The position numbers were made by a program, and so were the translations under genes. DNA of 64,000 nucleotides, from the NCBI GenBank assembly GCA_031296075.1, contig JARLGK010000061.1:1-64000 (forward strand). The letters run 5' to 3'. Below the pieces are notes generated by a model. That model saw only the letters and a list, made by a program, of their open reading frames with translations, did not search any database and was not told the origin of the DNA. Source of the DNA: Candidatus Acidiferrales bacterium (lineage in GTDB: Bacteria; Acidobacteriota; Terriglobia; Acidiferrales; UBA7541). Positions 18,845-29,524 of the stretch are shown here, in pieces (positions within the stretch are counted from its first letter, which is position 1; the number at the start of each line of letters is the position of its first letter).

Positions 18845-20221
18845 ATGTCGAATCAAAAAATGACTCCTGCACTCACTCACGACCAGAAACTCGACCTCTA
18901 CTACTTCATGCAGCTCAATCGCCAGCTCGAAGACCGCCTTGTAAGACTCTTCCGTCAGAACAAGATCGTCGGCGGCGTCTATTCGAGCCTCGGGCAGGAA
19001 GCCGTCTCCGTCGGCACCTCCTACGCCCTCGAGCCGCGCGACTGGCTGGCCCCCATGATTCGCAACATCGGCGCCTTGCTCGTCAAGGGATTCAAGCCGC
19101 GCGACATTTTCACCCAGCACATGGCGAAATTCACCTCGCCCACCCACGGCAAGGACGGCACCAGCCACTTCGGCGATTTGAAAGTCCGCCACGTGGTCTC
19201 TCCGATCTCCATGCTCGGCGATCTGATTCCGGTAATGACGGGCGTGGCCATGGCCGGCCGCTATTTGGGACAGAACATCGTCGCGATGACCTGGATCGGT
19301 GACGGCGGAACCTCAACAGGGGCATTTCACGAGGGCCTGAACCTTGCGGCGCAACAGCGCGCCCCATTCGTACTCATCGTCGAAAACAACCAGTGGGCCT
19401 ATTCGACGCCCGTCGCGCGCCAGGTTCCGATCAAGAATCTTGCCGACCGCGCCGCCGCCTACGGCATTGCAAGCAAGATTGTGGACGGCAATAACGTGGT
19501 GGCCGTGTATGAGACAACGAAGACCGCGGTGGACGAATGCCGCGCCGGCCGCGGACCCATTCTGATCGAAGTGAAAACCATGCGCATGAAGGGGCACGCC
19601 CAGCACGATCCGGCCGAATACGTCCCCAAGGCGATGTTCGACTACTGGAAGGCGCAGGACCCGATTGCGCGCTACGAATCCTATCTGACGGAACACAATC
19701 TCTGGGACCCAAAGAAAAAATCCGAGATCGATGCGCGCATCGAGCACGAGTTGGATGCGGATCAGAAATTTGCCGAGGAGTCTCCTCTGCCGCCGGCAGA
19801 GACCGCCGAGCAGGGCGTCTATTGCGAGGGCTGCCATACGATTGAAGCCGAATGGCGCCGGCCGAAACAAGATGTGATGCCGCCCGCGTCGAGCGAGGTA
19901 GCGGTGTGGAAGGTCGCTGATTTCGGTGCATTCGTCAAAACGCAGGCAGTGGCCACTCAGCATGGAAATAGGCCCGGCCATGCTCCCCGTCACGAACCGG
20001 TTTTGTCGGCTGAGAAAAAAGAGAGCATTTCAGGGGATGAGGTCGCCGGCCCGACTGGCAAGAACCAGCCCGCTACTGGCGACGTTGCCGCGCAAGTTCC
20101 ATTGCGCGTGCCCTTCGGCCGCGGACCCAAGGACCGTTCGGTGGAGCTCGAGCGCCGCGATAAAGTTGCCGAACGCCCTCCCCGGCACAACAAACCGCCG
20201 CACAAAAGGCGGAGGCGCTAG
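18845..20221 (+). CDS. pdhA: Pyruvate/2-oxoacid dehydrogenase E1 component alpha subunit with unusual C-terminal extension
   Basis: GGVYSSLGQEAVSVG..WIGDGGTSTGAFHEGLNLAAQQRAPFVLIVENNQWAYSTP (TPP motif). Confidence 0.9.
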   Translation: MSNQKMTPALTHDQKLDLYYFMQLNRQLEDRLVRLFRQNKIVGGVYSSLGQEAVSVGTSYALEPRDWLAPMIRNIGALLVKGFKPRDIFTQHMAKFTSPTHGKDGTSHFGDLKVRHVVSPISMLGDLIPVMTGVAMAGRYLGQNIVAMTWIGDGGTSTGAFHEGLNLAAQQRAPFVLIVENNQWAYSTPVARQVPIKNLADRAAAYGIASKIVDGNNVVAVYETTKTAVDECRAGRGPILIEVKTMRMKGHAQHDPAEYVPKAMFDYWKAQDPIARYESYLTEHNLWDPKKKSEIDARIEHELDADQKFAEESPLPPAETAEQGVYCEGCHTIEAEWRRPKQDVMPPASSEVAVWKVADFGAFVKTQAVATQHGNRPGHAPRHEPVLSAEKKESISGDEVAGPTGKNQPATGDVAAQVPLRVPFGRGPKDRSVELERRDKVAERPPRHNKPPHKRRRR

Positions 20222-20223
20222 CG

Positions 20224-21198
20224 ATGCCCGAAATCACCATGCTCGAAGCCATCCGCCAGGCGCTCTTTGAGGAAATGGACCGCGATCCGGCTGTCGTCGC
20301 CATTGGCGAGGACATCGGTGTTTACGGCGGCGCGTTCAAGGCCACCGAGGGACTGCTCGCCCGCTTCGGCCACGAGCGCGTGATCGATACGCCCATCAGC
20401 GAGACGGCCATCGTCGGCGCCGCATGCGGCATGAGCTATCTGGGATTGCGCCCGGTGGCGGAAATGCAATTCATCGACTTCATCGCCTGCTGTTTCAATC
20501 AAGTTACGAACTTCGTCGCCAAGTCGCACTACCGCTGCGGCGCCCCGGTGCCGATGGTCCTGCGCGGGCCTTCCGGCGGCGGTGTTCACGGTGGGCCGTT
20601 CCATTCCGCGAATCCGGAAATGTATTTCGTACACACTCCGGGGCTGAAGGTCGTTTACCCTTCCACCGCCTACGATGCGAAGGGACTGCTGAAATCCGCC
20701 ATTCGCGACAACAATCCCGTCCTCTTCTTCGAGCACAAATTTCTCTACCGGCGCATCAAAGAAGAAGTCCCCGCGGGCGACTACACCGTGCCCATCGGCA
20801 AGGCCGTGGTTCGCCGGCAGGGCAGCGATTTGACGATCGTCAGCTACGCGGCCATGGCGCACGTGGCGCTCGAAGCCGCCGCCACGCTCGCGAAAGACGG
20901 TATCGAGGCCGACGTGATTGATCTGCGGACGCTGCTGCCGCTCGACAGCGAAACGATCCTCGCCTCCGTGAAAAATACGAACCGCCTCTTGATCGTCCAC
21001 GAAGACACGCGCACGGGCGGCATCGCGGGCGAAATTGCCGCGATCGTGTGCGAGAGCGCATTCGAGCATTTGGACGCGCCGATTGCGCGCGTCACGGCGC
21101 TCGACACGCCCGTGCCATACTCCCCGCCGCTCGAAGAACGGTTTCTCCCGAATGCTGAAAAAGTTGTCGCTGCCGCGCGCGAACTGGCAAAATACTAG
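20224..21198 (+). CDS. pdhB: Pyruvate/2-oxoacid dehydrogenase E1 component beta subunit
   Basis: ALFEEMDRDPAVVAIGEDIGVYGGAFKATEGLLARFG..RVIDTPISETAIVGAACGMSYLGLRPVAEMQFIDF. Confidence 0.94.
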   Translation: MPEITMLEAIRQALFEEMDRDPAVVAIGEDIGVYGGAFKATEGLLARFGHERVIDTPISETAIVGAACGMSYLGLRPVAEMQFIDFIACCFNQVTNFVAKSHYRCGAPVPMVLRGPSGGGVHGGPFHSANPEMYFVHTPGLKVVYPSTAYDAKGLLKSAIRDNNPVLFFEHKFLYRRIKEEVPAGDYTVPIGKAVVRRQGSDLTIVSYAAMAHVALEAAATLAKDGIEADVIDLRTLLPLDSETILASVKNTNRLLIVHEDTRTGGIAGEIAAIVCESAFEHLDAPIARVTALDTPVPYSPPLEERFLPNAEKVVAAARELAKY

Positions 21199-21222
21199 CT
21201 GGAAGAAAGCAGGTCTTGCGCC

Positions 21223-21474
21223 TTGGGAAAAACAAAAGGATTGAACAAACCGGAGTTTGAGGTCGGGTCGGAAGTCCGCATCGCGGACCGCGCCTTCCTG
21301 GAGAACTTCCTCGAGGCCGGGCAGTATCACAACGAACTCGAGTCCGAGCAGCTCGATTACGCCGGCCGCATCGCCAAAGTAAAATCCGTCGAATTTTTCC
21401 ACGGCGGAGATGAAATCTACACGCTCGAGGACGTGCCCGGCGTCTGGCACGAAGAGTGTCTAAGCGCCGCCTGA
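21223..21474 (+). CDS. Small uncharacterised protein (83 aa) inside the PDH cluster
   Basis: Start 24 bp after pdhB; coherent acidic protein KVKSVEFFHGGDEIYTLEDVPGVWHEECL. Confidence 0.6.
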   Translation: MGKTKGLNKPEFEVGSEVRIADRAFLENFLEAGQYHNELESEQLDYAGRIAKVKSVEFFHGGDEIYTLEDVPGVWHEECLSAA

Positions 21475-21635
21475 GCGGAAGTCCGCAGGCGTTCGCGCTT
21501 GCATTTCGAGTTTCGTATCCTGAGATCGAATGGATGAGCACGGGTCACAAGTCGCGAATCACGTGTCACTACTCACTAATCACCACTCACTAATAACGAA
21601 CCGCGGGCCGATCAAGCAGGTTGGAGGTACAAGCG

Positions 21636-22997
21636 ATGGCTGCTGTTGACGTCATTATGCCCCAGATGGGCGAGAGCATTTTCGAAGGCACCATCACCAA
21701 GTGGCTGAAGAAGCCGGGCGACAAGATCGAGCGCGACGAGCCGCTCTTTGAGATCTCCACCGACAAAGTTGACGCGGAGATTCCGTCTCCCGCCGCGGGC
21801 GTGCTGAAGGAGATCAAGGTCCACGAGGGCCAGACGGTGCCCATTCAGACGGTTGTGGCCTTGATTGACGCCGTCGGCGCCGCCGCTGCCGCACCCGCGC
21901 CGGCAAAGACGGAAAGCCCGAAACCTGCTCAGGCTCCGGTTTCGGCTCCGCCAAAATCCGCCGCGGCCGCGCCCGCTCCGCCGCCTCCCGTCAAAGCCAC
22001 GCCCGCCGCTGCCTCCGCGCCGCCGCAAATGACGGACGCGAATGGCGACGCGATTCGCAGCTCTCCGCTGGTCCGCCGCATCGCCCGCGAACGCAATATC
22101 GATCTCGCGCAAGTGCAAGGCACAGGCGCGGGAGGCCGCGTCAGCAAACAGGACATTCTTGCTGCCGCAGAAGGCGGCGCGGGTTCGGCCGCCGCCCCGG
22201 CCGCAAGCGCAGTTCCGGCCCGCACAGCTGCTCCTCCGCCAGCGGGCGGTGCGCTTGCTTCCGGCGCGATTGAAACCGCCGTCCCGCGCGAGCGCATGTA
22301 CTTCGGCCACTACGAAGTCCAGCCGATGTCCAACATGCGGCAGAAAATCGCCGAACACATGGTGCTTTCAAAGCGGGTCTCGCCGCACGTCTATTCCGTG
22401 GAGGAAGTAAACGTCCACGTGATCGCCGCCCTGCGCGCCAAAACAAAAGAAACGTTCGAACAGGAATCCGGCACGAAGCTCACGTTCATGCCCTTTTTCA
22501 TCCGCGCCGCCGTCGAGGCCTTGCGCGCTTTCCCCACGGTCAACGCATCGGTTGACGGCACGAACATCGTCCTGCACAAGGAATGCAACATCGGCATCGC
22601 TGTGTCCCTCGATTGGGGATTGATCGTCCCGGTAATCAAGGGCGCCGAGGAAAAGAATTTCTTCGGCCTCGCGCGGGCGGTCACCGACCTCGCCGAACGC
22701 GCGCGCTCGAAGAAGCTCAAGCCCGACGAAGTAATGGAGAGCACCTTTTCAATCACGAACCCGGGTGTATTCGGCGGGCTCTTTGGCCTCCCGGTCATCA
22801 ACCAGCCCAACGTGGCGATCCTCGGCCTGGGCACGATCGAGAAGCGCCCCGTGGTGATTGACGACGCCATCGCCATCCGCTCGATGGTCTATCTCACACT
22901 GACCTACGATCATCGCGTGGTGGACGGCGCCGTCGCCCATCAGTTCATGGGCCACGTGAAGCACACGCTCGAGAATTGGACTGAGCCGATTCTGTAG
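21636..22997 (+). CDS. pdhC: 2-oxoacid dehydrogenase E2 (dihydrolipoamide acyltransferase)
   Basis: Lipoyl motif FEISTDKVDAEIPSPAAG, A/P linker, E3-binding domain SSPLVRRIARERNIDLAQVQGTGAGGRVSKQDI, catalytic LTLTYDHRVVDGA. Confidence 0.93.
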   Translation: MAAVDVIMPQMGESIFEGTITKWLKKPGDKIERDEPLFEISTDKVDAEIPSPAAGVLKEIKVHEGQTVPIQTVVALIDAVGAAAAAPAPAKTESPKPAQAPVSAPPKSAAAAPAPPPPVKATPAAASAPPQMTDANGDAIRSSPLVRRIARERNIDLAQVQGTGAGGRVSKQDILAAAEGGAGSAAAPAASAVPARTAAPPPAGGALASGAIETAVPRERMYFGHYEVQPMSNMRQKIAEHMVLSKRVSPHVYSVEEVNVHVIAALRAKTKETFEQESGTKLTFMPFFIRAAVEALRAFPTVNASVDGTNIVLHKECNIGIAVSLDWGLIVPVIKGAEEKNFFGLARAVTDLAERARSKKLKPDEVMESTFSITNPGVFGGLFGLPVINQPNVAILGLGTIEKRPVVIDDAIAIRSMVYLTLTYDHRVVDGAVAHQFMGHVKHTLENWTEPIL

Positions 22998-23101
22998 GAC
23001 CAGTTGAAAGTTGGAAGTTCAGAGTTGAGAATCGAGCGGCGCTCGATATGGTTTGGATTTCCTTTCGACTCTCAACCTTAAACTCTTAATTGCTCTCTCA
23101 C

Positions 23102-24259
23102 ATGTCTCCTTCCTTGTCGCAACACGCGTGGGGCCAGCCTCCCTGGCAAATTGATTCTTCGCCGGCACGAAAGCCGCTCCCGAAATCCGTGGACTTCGCC
23201 ATCGTCGGCGGCGGTTTCACGGGTCTAGCCGCGGCGGCGTGGCTATGTCTTCTGGCCCCCGAGAAATCGGTCGCGGTCCTCGAGGCCGGGCGGATCGGCG
23301 CGGGCGCGAGCGGCAGAACCGGTGGAATGGTTCTGGCCGAATCCGCCGCGGGCGATCTTCCGGGTCTTGGTGATGTCCTCGCCGGACTCACGCGCATCCT
23401 CGGTGATCTCGGACGCGCATGCGGACTTTCGCTCGCCGATGCATGCGAGCTCGCGCTGCCCGGCGCGTGGGAAATCGCGCGCAGCGGCGGCATCGCAAAT
23501 TCCGCCATCGAGTGGACCGATTCCGGCGCGCTGCGCGTGGTGAACGAAGTTCCCGGCGGCACGCTGAACCCGGGAAAGCTCGTGGCGGGACTGGCGAGCG
23601 CCGCCGAAAAACTTGGCGTGCTGATCGTCGAGAATGAGCGGGTCGAGCGCGTGAGTTGGGGCTCGGGCGGCGAGTTGCACTTCGCGTATGAAAAACTTCG
23701 CGCGAAGAAAGTCCTATTCGCCACAAACGGTCTTTCCCTCGAATTGTCGGGGCTGAACGATCGCGCGCATCCGAAGCTGACGCTTGCGGCTTCCACCGCG
23801 CCTCTCGCCGAAGAGCAGCTGCAGGCGATCGGGCTTTCGCAGAGAAAACCTTTCTATACGGTGGACTTTCCGTATCTGTGGGGAAGGGTGTGCCCCGACA
23901 ATTCGATCGTGTGGGGCGCGGGCCTGGTGGGCGCGGCGGATCTGGGCAGCGTCGAACAGATTGATATCGCGGCGGAGGAGTCGTCGCGCATGTTCGCATC
24001 GCTCGAGCGGCGCATCCGCCATCTTCATCCCGCCCTGGAGCAAGCGAGTTTCACGCATCGCTGGGGTGGACCGATTCTCTTCCGCGACAGCTGGGAGCCC
24101 GTGTTCGATCGCCATCCGGAAAGCGCGGACGGAATCGTTCTGGGAGCCTATGCGGGTCACGGCGTCGCGCTTTCGGTTTATCTCGGCGCCTGGGCTGCCG
24201 AGATCATGCTCAGCCGCCGCGATTTACCGGAATGGGGCCGGATCGCGAATTCGGGATGA
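23102..24259 (+). CDS. FAD-dependent oxidoreductase (DadA/glycine oxidase-like)
   Basis: VDFAIVGGGFTGLAAAAWL..VLEAGRIGAGASGRTGGMVL..GAYAGHGVALSVYLG. Confidence 0.85.
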   Translation: MSPSLSQHAWGQPPWQIDSSPARKPLPKSVDFAIVGGGFTGLAAAAWLCLLAPEKSVAVLEAGRIGAGASGRTGGMVLAESAAGDLPGLGDVLAGLTRILGDLGRACGLSLADACELALPGAWEIARSGGIANSAIEWTDSGALRVVNEVPGGTLNPGKLVAGLASAAEKLGVLIVENERVERVSWGSGGELHFAYEKLRAKKVLFATNGLSLELSGLNDRAHPKLTLAASTAPLAEEQLQAIGLSQRKPFYTVDFPYLWGRVCPDNSIVWGAGLVGAADLGSVEQIDIAAEESSRMFASLERRIRHLHPALEQASFTHRWGGPILFRDSWEPVFDRHPESADGIVLGAYAGHGVALSVYLGAWAAEIMLSRRDLPEWGRIANSG

Positions 24260-24735
24260 ATTTGCGAGGCCCCGATCAGTATCGATTAGAGATGTACCCG
24301 AGCGTTTTTTTCAGCGAGTTGCGGGCGTTTCTAATCGCCTCAGTGTCGATTAGAAGGCAGGGGTTAGGGGATAGGGTTTAGGGACGAGGTTCCAAGAAAA
24401 GGACAACCCGACACGGCCGACGGATTCGTTCGCGCGCACGGGCGTCCGTAACCAACGTGGAGGTCGCAAGAGCACAGACAGGATTGTCTGTGCCACGAAG
24501 ACCACAACTCCCGATTCAGTTGTCAAAGAGCGTTCAGCTCTTGTCGAGAAAGCGGGCGACATTTACACGCCGTTAACACGCTGGCAGGTTTCAGAACCCG
24601 CGTCTACTGGCCGTCGGTGCAGGATAATGTCCCCCTGTCCTTTTAAGTCTTCGATCCTGCGGCGCACCTCGCGCATCCAATTTGGACCGCGCGAAAGCGC
24701 GCGAACGAAACCCCTCAGCGAAAGGAAGACCAGCG

Positions 24736-25749
24736 ATGGCGAAAATGAAGGCGGTGCAAGTACCGAAGGCGGGAGCGGACTTCGAGGTTGTCGAGCGGGA
24801 AATCCCGCAGCCGGGCCCGGGAGAAGTGAGGATCCGCGTGCAGGCATGCGGCGTGTGTCACAGCGACGTGATCACCAAGGAAGGCGCGTTCCCGGGCATC
24901 AACTACCCGCGCGTGCCGGGACACGAAGTGGCCGGATTGATTGACGAAACGGGCGAGCGCGTCACAAACTGGAAGAAAGGCCAGCGCGTGGGCGTCGGCT
25001 GGCACGGCGGACAGGACGGGACTTGCCTCCCGTGCCGGCGCGGCGATTTCGGGAACTGCCTGAATCTGAAAATTTCGGGAGTCAGTTTCGATGGCGGCTA
25101 TGCGGAATACATGGTCGCGCCGGTGGAAGCTCTGGCACAGATGCCGGAATCGCTTGATGCCGCGGAGGCCGGGCCGCTGCTCTGCGCGGGTGTTACCACA
25201 TTCAACTCGCTGCGCCACAGCGGCGCGATGCCCAGCGACCTGGTGGCCATCCAGGGCATCGGCGGGCTGGGGCACCTGGGAATTCAGTTCGCGCAGAAGT
25301 TCGGCTACAAGGTGGCCGCGGTGGGGCGCGGGTCGGAGAACGCCGCGCTGGCGAAGAAACTGGGCGCGCACGTGTACATCGACAGCGCCGCCACGGACGC
25401 GGCGGCGGAGTTGCAGAAACTCGGCGGCGCGCGCGTGATCCTGGCGACGGCGCCCAACTCGAAATCCATGTCGGCCCTGATTCCCGGGCTCGGCACGAAC
25501 GGCAGGATGATGGTGGTGGGCGCAACGATGGACCCCATCGAGGTCACGCCCATTGGATTGATTTTCGGCATGAAAAGCATTCAGGGGTGGGCGTCGGGAA
25601 TCCCCACCGATTCGGAGGACACGCTGCGCTTCGCGGAACTGACCGGCGTGCGGCCGATGATTGAGAAGTTTCCGCTCGAGAAGGCGGCCGAGGCTTACGC
25701 GCGCATGATGAGCGGGAAAGCGCAGTTTCGCGTCGTTCTGACGATGTAG
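24736..25749 (+). CDS. Zinc-dependent alcohol dehydrogenase
   Basis: CGVCHSDVITKEGAFPGINYPRVPGHEVAG..GQDGTCLPCRRGDFGNC..GIGGLGHLGIQFAQKFG. Confidence 0.92.
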   Translation: MAKMKAVQVPKAGADFEVVEREIPQPGPGEVRIRVQACGVCHSDVITKEGAFPGINYPRVPGHEVAGLIDETGERVTNWKKGQRVGVGWHGGQDGTCLPCRRGDFGNCLNLKISGVSFDGGYAEYMVAPVEALAQMPESLDAAEAGPLLCAGVTTFNSLRHSGAMPSDLVAIQGIGGLGHLGIQFAQKFGYKVAAVGRGSENAALAKKLGAHVYIDSAATDAAAELQKLGGARVILATAPNSKSMSALIPGLGTNGRMMVVGATMDPIEVTPIGLIFGMKSIQGWASGIPTDSEDTLRFAELTGVRPMIEKFPLEKAAEAYARMMSGKAQFRVVLTM

Positions 25750-25932
25750 CTGTGGTGAAAGCGTGGGCCTTTCTTATCCTGAGTCCGCCGCGGCGGACGA
25801 AGGGCAGGCCCGCGAAAAGTCCGGCCAGCGAAAACACGGCTTTAGCCGCGGTGTTGCGCGTCTACCGTAAGTCTTCGAGAACGGTCATTCGAATCAGGCG
25901 TGCTCGGAGGCAAAAATTAAGGAAAACAGTAG

Positions 25933-25960
25933 AGGTAAGGAAATTTCTCCAGGTAAGGAA
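25933..25960. promoter_or_regulatory. Direct repeat AGGTAAGGAA (25933-25942, 25951-25960), putative operator/SD of the AbrB-like gene
   Basis: Two identical 10-mers 18 bp apart immediately upstream of ATG 25967. Confidence 0.35.
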
Positions 25961-25966
25961 TTCCGC

Positions 25967-26185
25967 ATGCCGCATTCCACGGTGACGAGCAAGGGACAGA
26001 CGACGATTCCCGCCGAAATTCGAAAGGCGCTGCGAATCAAACCGGGCGACACGCTCAAGTACGCGGTGCAGGGCGATCACGCGACGATTCGCGTGCACCC
26101 CGGCGCAGGGTCTCTCAAGGGTGCGCTCGCCAGCAAGAAGGGCAAGGGCATGTCGTTCGCCCAAATCCGCAAAGCCGCGGACTGA
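25967..26185 (+). CDS. AbrB/MazE/SpoVT-type DNA-binding protein
   Basis: STVTSKGQTTIPAEIRKALRIKPGDTLKYAV. Confidence 0.88.
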   Translation: MPHSTVTSKGQTTIPAEIRKALRIKPGDTLKYAVQGDHATIRVHPGAGSLKGALASKKGKGMSFAQIRKAAD

Positions 26186-26220
26186 CCGCCCCCAAAGCTT
26201 CTAGCATTCGCGCGAGGAAT

Positions 26221-26295
26221 TGGTAGCGCTAACGGGAATCGAACCCGTATTTCAGCCTTGAAAGGGCCGCGTGCTAACCGTTGCACCATAGCGCC
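26221..26295 (-). tRNA. tRNA-Glu (anticodon UUC), CCA encoded
   Basis: GGCGCTA/TAGCGCT acceptor, GTGC/GCAC D stem, CGGCC-CTTTCAA-GGCTG anticodon arm, ACGGG-TTCGATT-CCCGT T arm, ACCA. Confidence 0.95.
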
Positions 26296-26540
26296 GGAGT
26301 GAAACACAGCCGGGAAGAGCTTCGATTATCCGGGAAAGGCTCGGCGTTGACAAGGCGCGGAATGATTCTGGAACTTGCGGACAGGCTGTACCTCCGTACG
26401 GCTTACTAATACGGCTCAATTCCCGCTATTACAGAACTATTACAAACACGCGTCCGCCCTTCTGCTAGTCTGAACTCGTAAACTGAGAGAAAGCGCAGAC
26501 CCCTCAGCAAATACAAATAAGACATAGGACAAAGGGCCCC

Positions 26541-27458
<918 letters not shown>

Positions 27459-27490
27459 GCGCGCTGCTTTACAGGCTGTGGGAAAAACCA

Positions 27491-27600
27491 AGAGTGTCCT
27501 CAGGCGCTAAAGCGCATCGAGCGCAGCTTCTTTATGTCGGAGCTGAAGCTCCGACCCCCTAAAATGCGTCTTCTTTCCGCAAGCTGTTTGACCTCCCGGG
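27491..27600. repeat. Intergenic hairpin repeat (GTCGGAGCTGAAGCTCCGAC at 27536-27555)
   Basis: Similar to 2797-2906. Confidence 0.8.
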
Positions 27601-27708
27601 CGTAAACCAGAGCTGCTGCGTTCCCTCGCAGGGGGCCAGTTTCCGCCGTGAAATATCTCCGCGCGAATCCGCGCGTCCGCCGCTGTACAATCCTCAGAAG
27701 AAGCCGCC

Positions 27709-28620
27709 ATGCAGATCACAGGTCGCCGAAAGAAGATCGCGTTCTTTTTGATCCTGGGCATTTGCCTGGTCGCAGCGGCGGTGGCGCTGACGGGCAGCTG
27801 GATCATTCTCAATTGGCGCGAACGCGTCCTGCTGTTCTTCGGCTTGGTTTTCTTCATCGCCATCATCACCGGCTTGATTCTGAACACGAGCTTCCTGGTG
27901 CGCGAGATCCGGCTGAACGAATATCACGACAGCTTCATCAACGCCGTAACTCATGAATTGAAGACCCCGATCACGTCCATCCGCCTCTATCTGGAGACCC
28001 TGCAGCGGCGCGACGTGGACGAAGCGCAGCGCCAGCAATTCTACAAACTGATGCTGGACGATACCGACCGGTTGCGGGGAACGGTCGAGCAGGTGCTGAA
28101 GGCGGGCGAAGTCCGCTACAAAAACGTCGCGCGGAACCCCATTGACGTGGATTTCGGCAGCCTGGTGCGCGAGTGCATGGAACTGGCGCGGACGCGGCAT
28201 CATTTGCAACCCGCGGCGCTGCGCTGGCAAGACTCCCCCGGCATCAACGGCAACGAGATCAAGGTTCACGGCGATCCGGACGAGCTCCACACAGCGGTTT
28301 CCAACATTCTCGACAACGCCATCAAGTATTCCGGCAGCGAAGTGGACGTCTCGGTAGGAATCGATACGCCGAACGAAAAGTTCATAGCGCTGCGCGTGCG
28401 CGACCGCGGAGTGGGAATTCCCGCGGGCGAGCTGAAAAGGATTTTCAAACGTTTCTATCGAGTCCCGCGCAGGTCCGCGGGCCAGGCGAAGGGCACCGGC
28501 CTGGGTTTGTTTATCGTTCGGGCGATCGCGCGCGCGCACGGCGGCAGGGTGTTCGCGGAAAGCGCCGGCGAGGGTCGCGGCACCACGGTGACTCTCGAAT
28601 TGCCGAGGAGCCGGGCGTGA
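27709..28620 (+). CDS. Sensor histidine kinase
   Basis: Two TM segments, FINAVTHELKTPITSIRLYLETL, DNAIKYSG, GKGTGLGLFIVRAIARAHGG-type ATPase. Confidence 0.93.
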   Translation: MQITGRRKKIAFFLILGICLVAAAVALTGSWIILNWRERVLLFFGLVFFIAIITGLILNTSFLVREIRLNEYHDSFINAVTHELKTPITSIRLYLETLQRRDVDEAQRQQFYKLMLDDTDRLRGTVEQVLKAGEVRYKNVARNPIDVDFGSLVRECMELARTRHHLQPAALRWQDSPGINGNEIKVHGDPDELHTAVSNILDNAIKYSGSEVDVSVGIDTPNEKFIALRVRDRGVGIPAGELKRIFKRFYRVPRRSAGQAKGTGLGLFIVRAIARAHGGRVFAESAGEGRGTTVTLELPRSRA

Positions 28621-29366
28621 GCCGCGTCCTGGTGGTCGAAGACGAAGCTCATCTGGCGGAGGGCCTGCGCTTCAATCTGGAAGCGGAAGGCCATACCGTC
28701 GAGGTCGCGGGCGATGGCGAGCGCGCCATCAGCCGGCTTCTGGGGTCCGGCGTTAAATTCGATGCGGTCGTTCTCGACGTGATGCTTCCCGGCATGGATG
28801 GCTTCGCCGTGGCCGCCGCCCTGCGCAAAGCCAAGAATTACGTGCCCGTGCTGATGCTGACCGCTCGCGGCCGGCCGGAAGATGTGCTCGCGGGGTTTGC
28901 GGCAGGAACGGACGACTACCTTCCGAAGCCCTTCGAGTTGCCCATATTTCTGGCCCGGCTCCAGGGCCTGCTGCGGCGCAGCGCATGGCTCGCGGGTGCG
29001 GATCGAGCGGCAGGCGGAACGGCAGCCAGCACGACCAAAGGAAGTGCAGGCCGCGCGAGCGACGAAGAAGTCTTCTCGTTTGATGGCAAGACCATCGATT
29101 TTGGCAATCTGGAGCTGCGCACGAAGGAGAGCACCATTCAGCTCACTCTGATGGAAGCGAAACTCCTGCGCCACCTGATTCGCAGCAAAGGCCGGACCGT
29201 CTCGCGGAAATCCATTCTGGAGGATGTTTGGGGCCTGCGGGAAGACACCGACACGCGCGCCATCGACAACTTCATCGTCCGGCTGCGGCGTTACATCGAG
29301 GAAGACCCGGCCGAACCGCAACATCTGCTGACGGTGCGCGGAATAGGATATCGATTCGTCGCCTAG
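28617..29366 (+). CDS. OmpR-family response regulator
   Basis: RVLVVEDEAHLAEGLRFNLE..VVLDVMLPGMDG..LTARG..DDYLPKPFEL; winged-helix C-term; GTG start overlaps HK stop (GTGA). Confidence 0.93.
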   Translation: MSRVLVVEDEAHLAEGLRFNLEAEGHTVEVAGDGERAISRLLGSGVKFDAVVLDVMLPGMDGFAVAAALRKAKNYVPVLMLTARGRPEDVLAGFAAGTDDYLPKPFELPIFLARLQGLLRRSAWLAGADRAAGGTAASTTKGSAGRASDEEVFSFDGKTIDFGNLELRTKESTIQLTLMEAKLLRHLIRSKGRTVSRKSILEDVWGLREDTDTRAIDNFIVRLRRYIEEDPAEPQHLLTVRGIGYRFVA

Positions 29367-29524
29367 CCTCCATTCCTCTCCACGCGCAACCACCTGAAAG
29401 GCCGTCCCGCCGAAACATTGGTGTAACCACAATGGAACGCCTCCAAGCAGCAGCCGTTGACACGGAGAGACCCTCTGGCAAAATTGATGGATCAGAAACA
29501 CTTGGGACACTAGGGGGCACCTCC

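Noticed and set aside
18845-20221. CEGCH in E1alpha as a heme site
   Set aside because: No export signal; enzyme is cytoplasmic, so cytochrome c maturation is not expected
24358-24385. Telomere-like GGGTTAGGGGATAGGGTTTAGGG
   Set aside because: Short low-complexity stretch in a bacterial-style genome; no array
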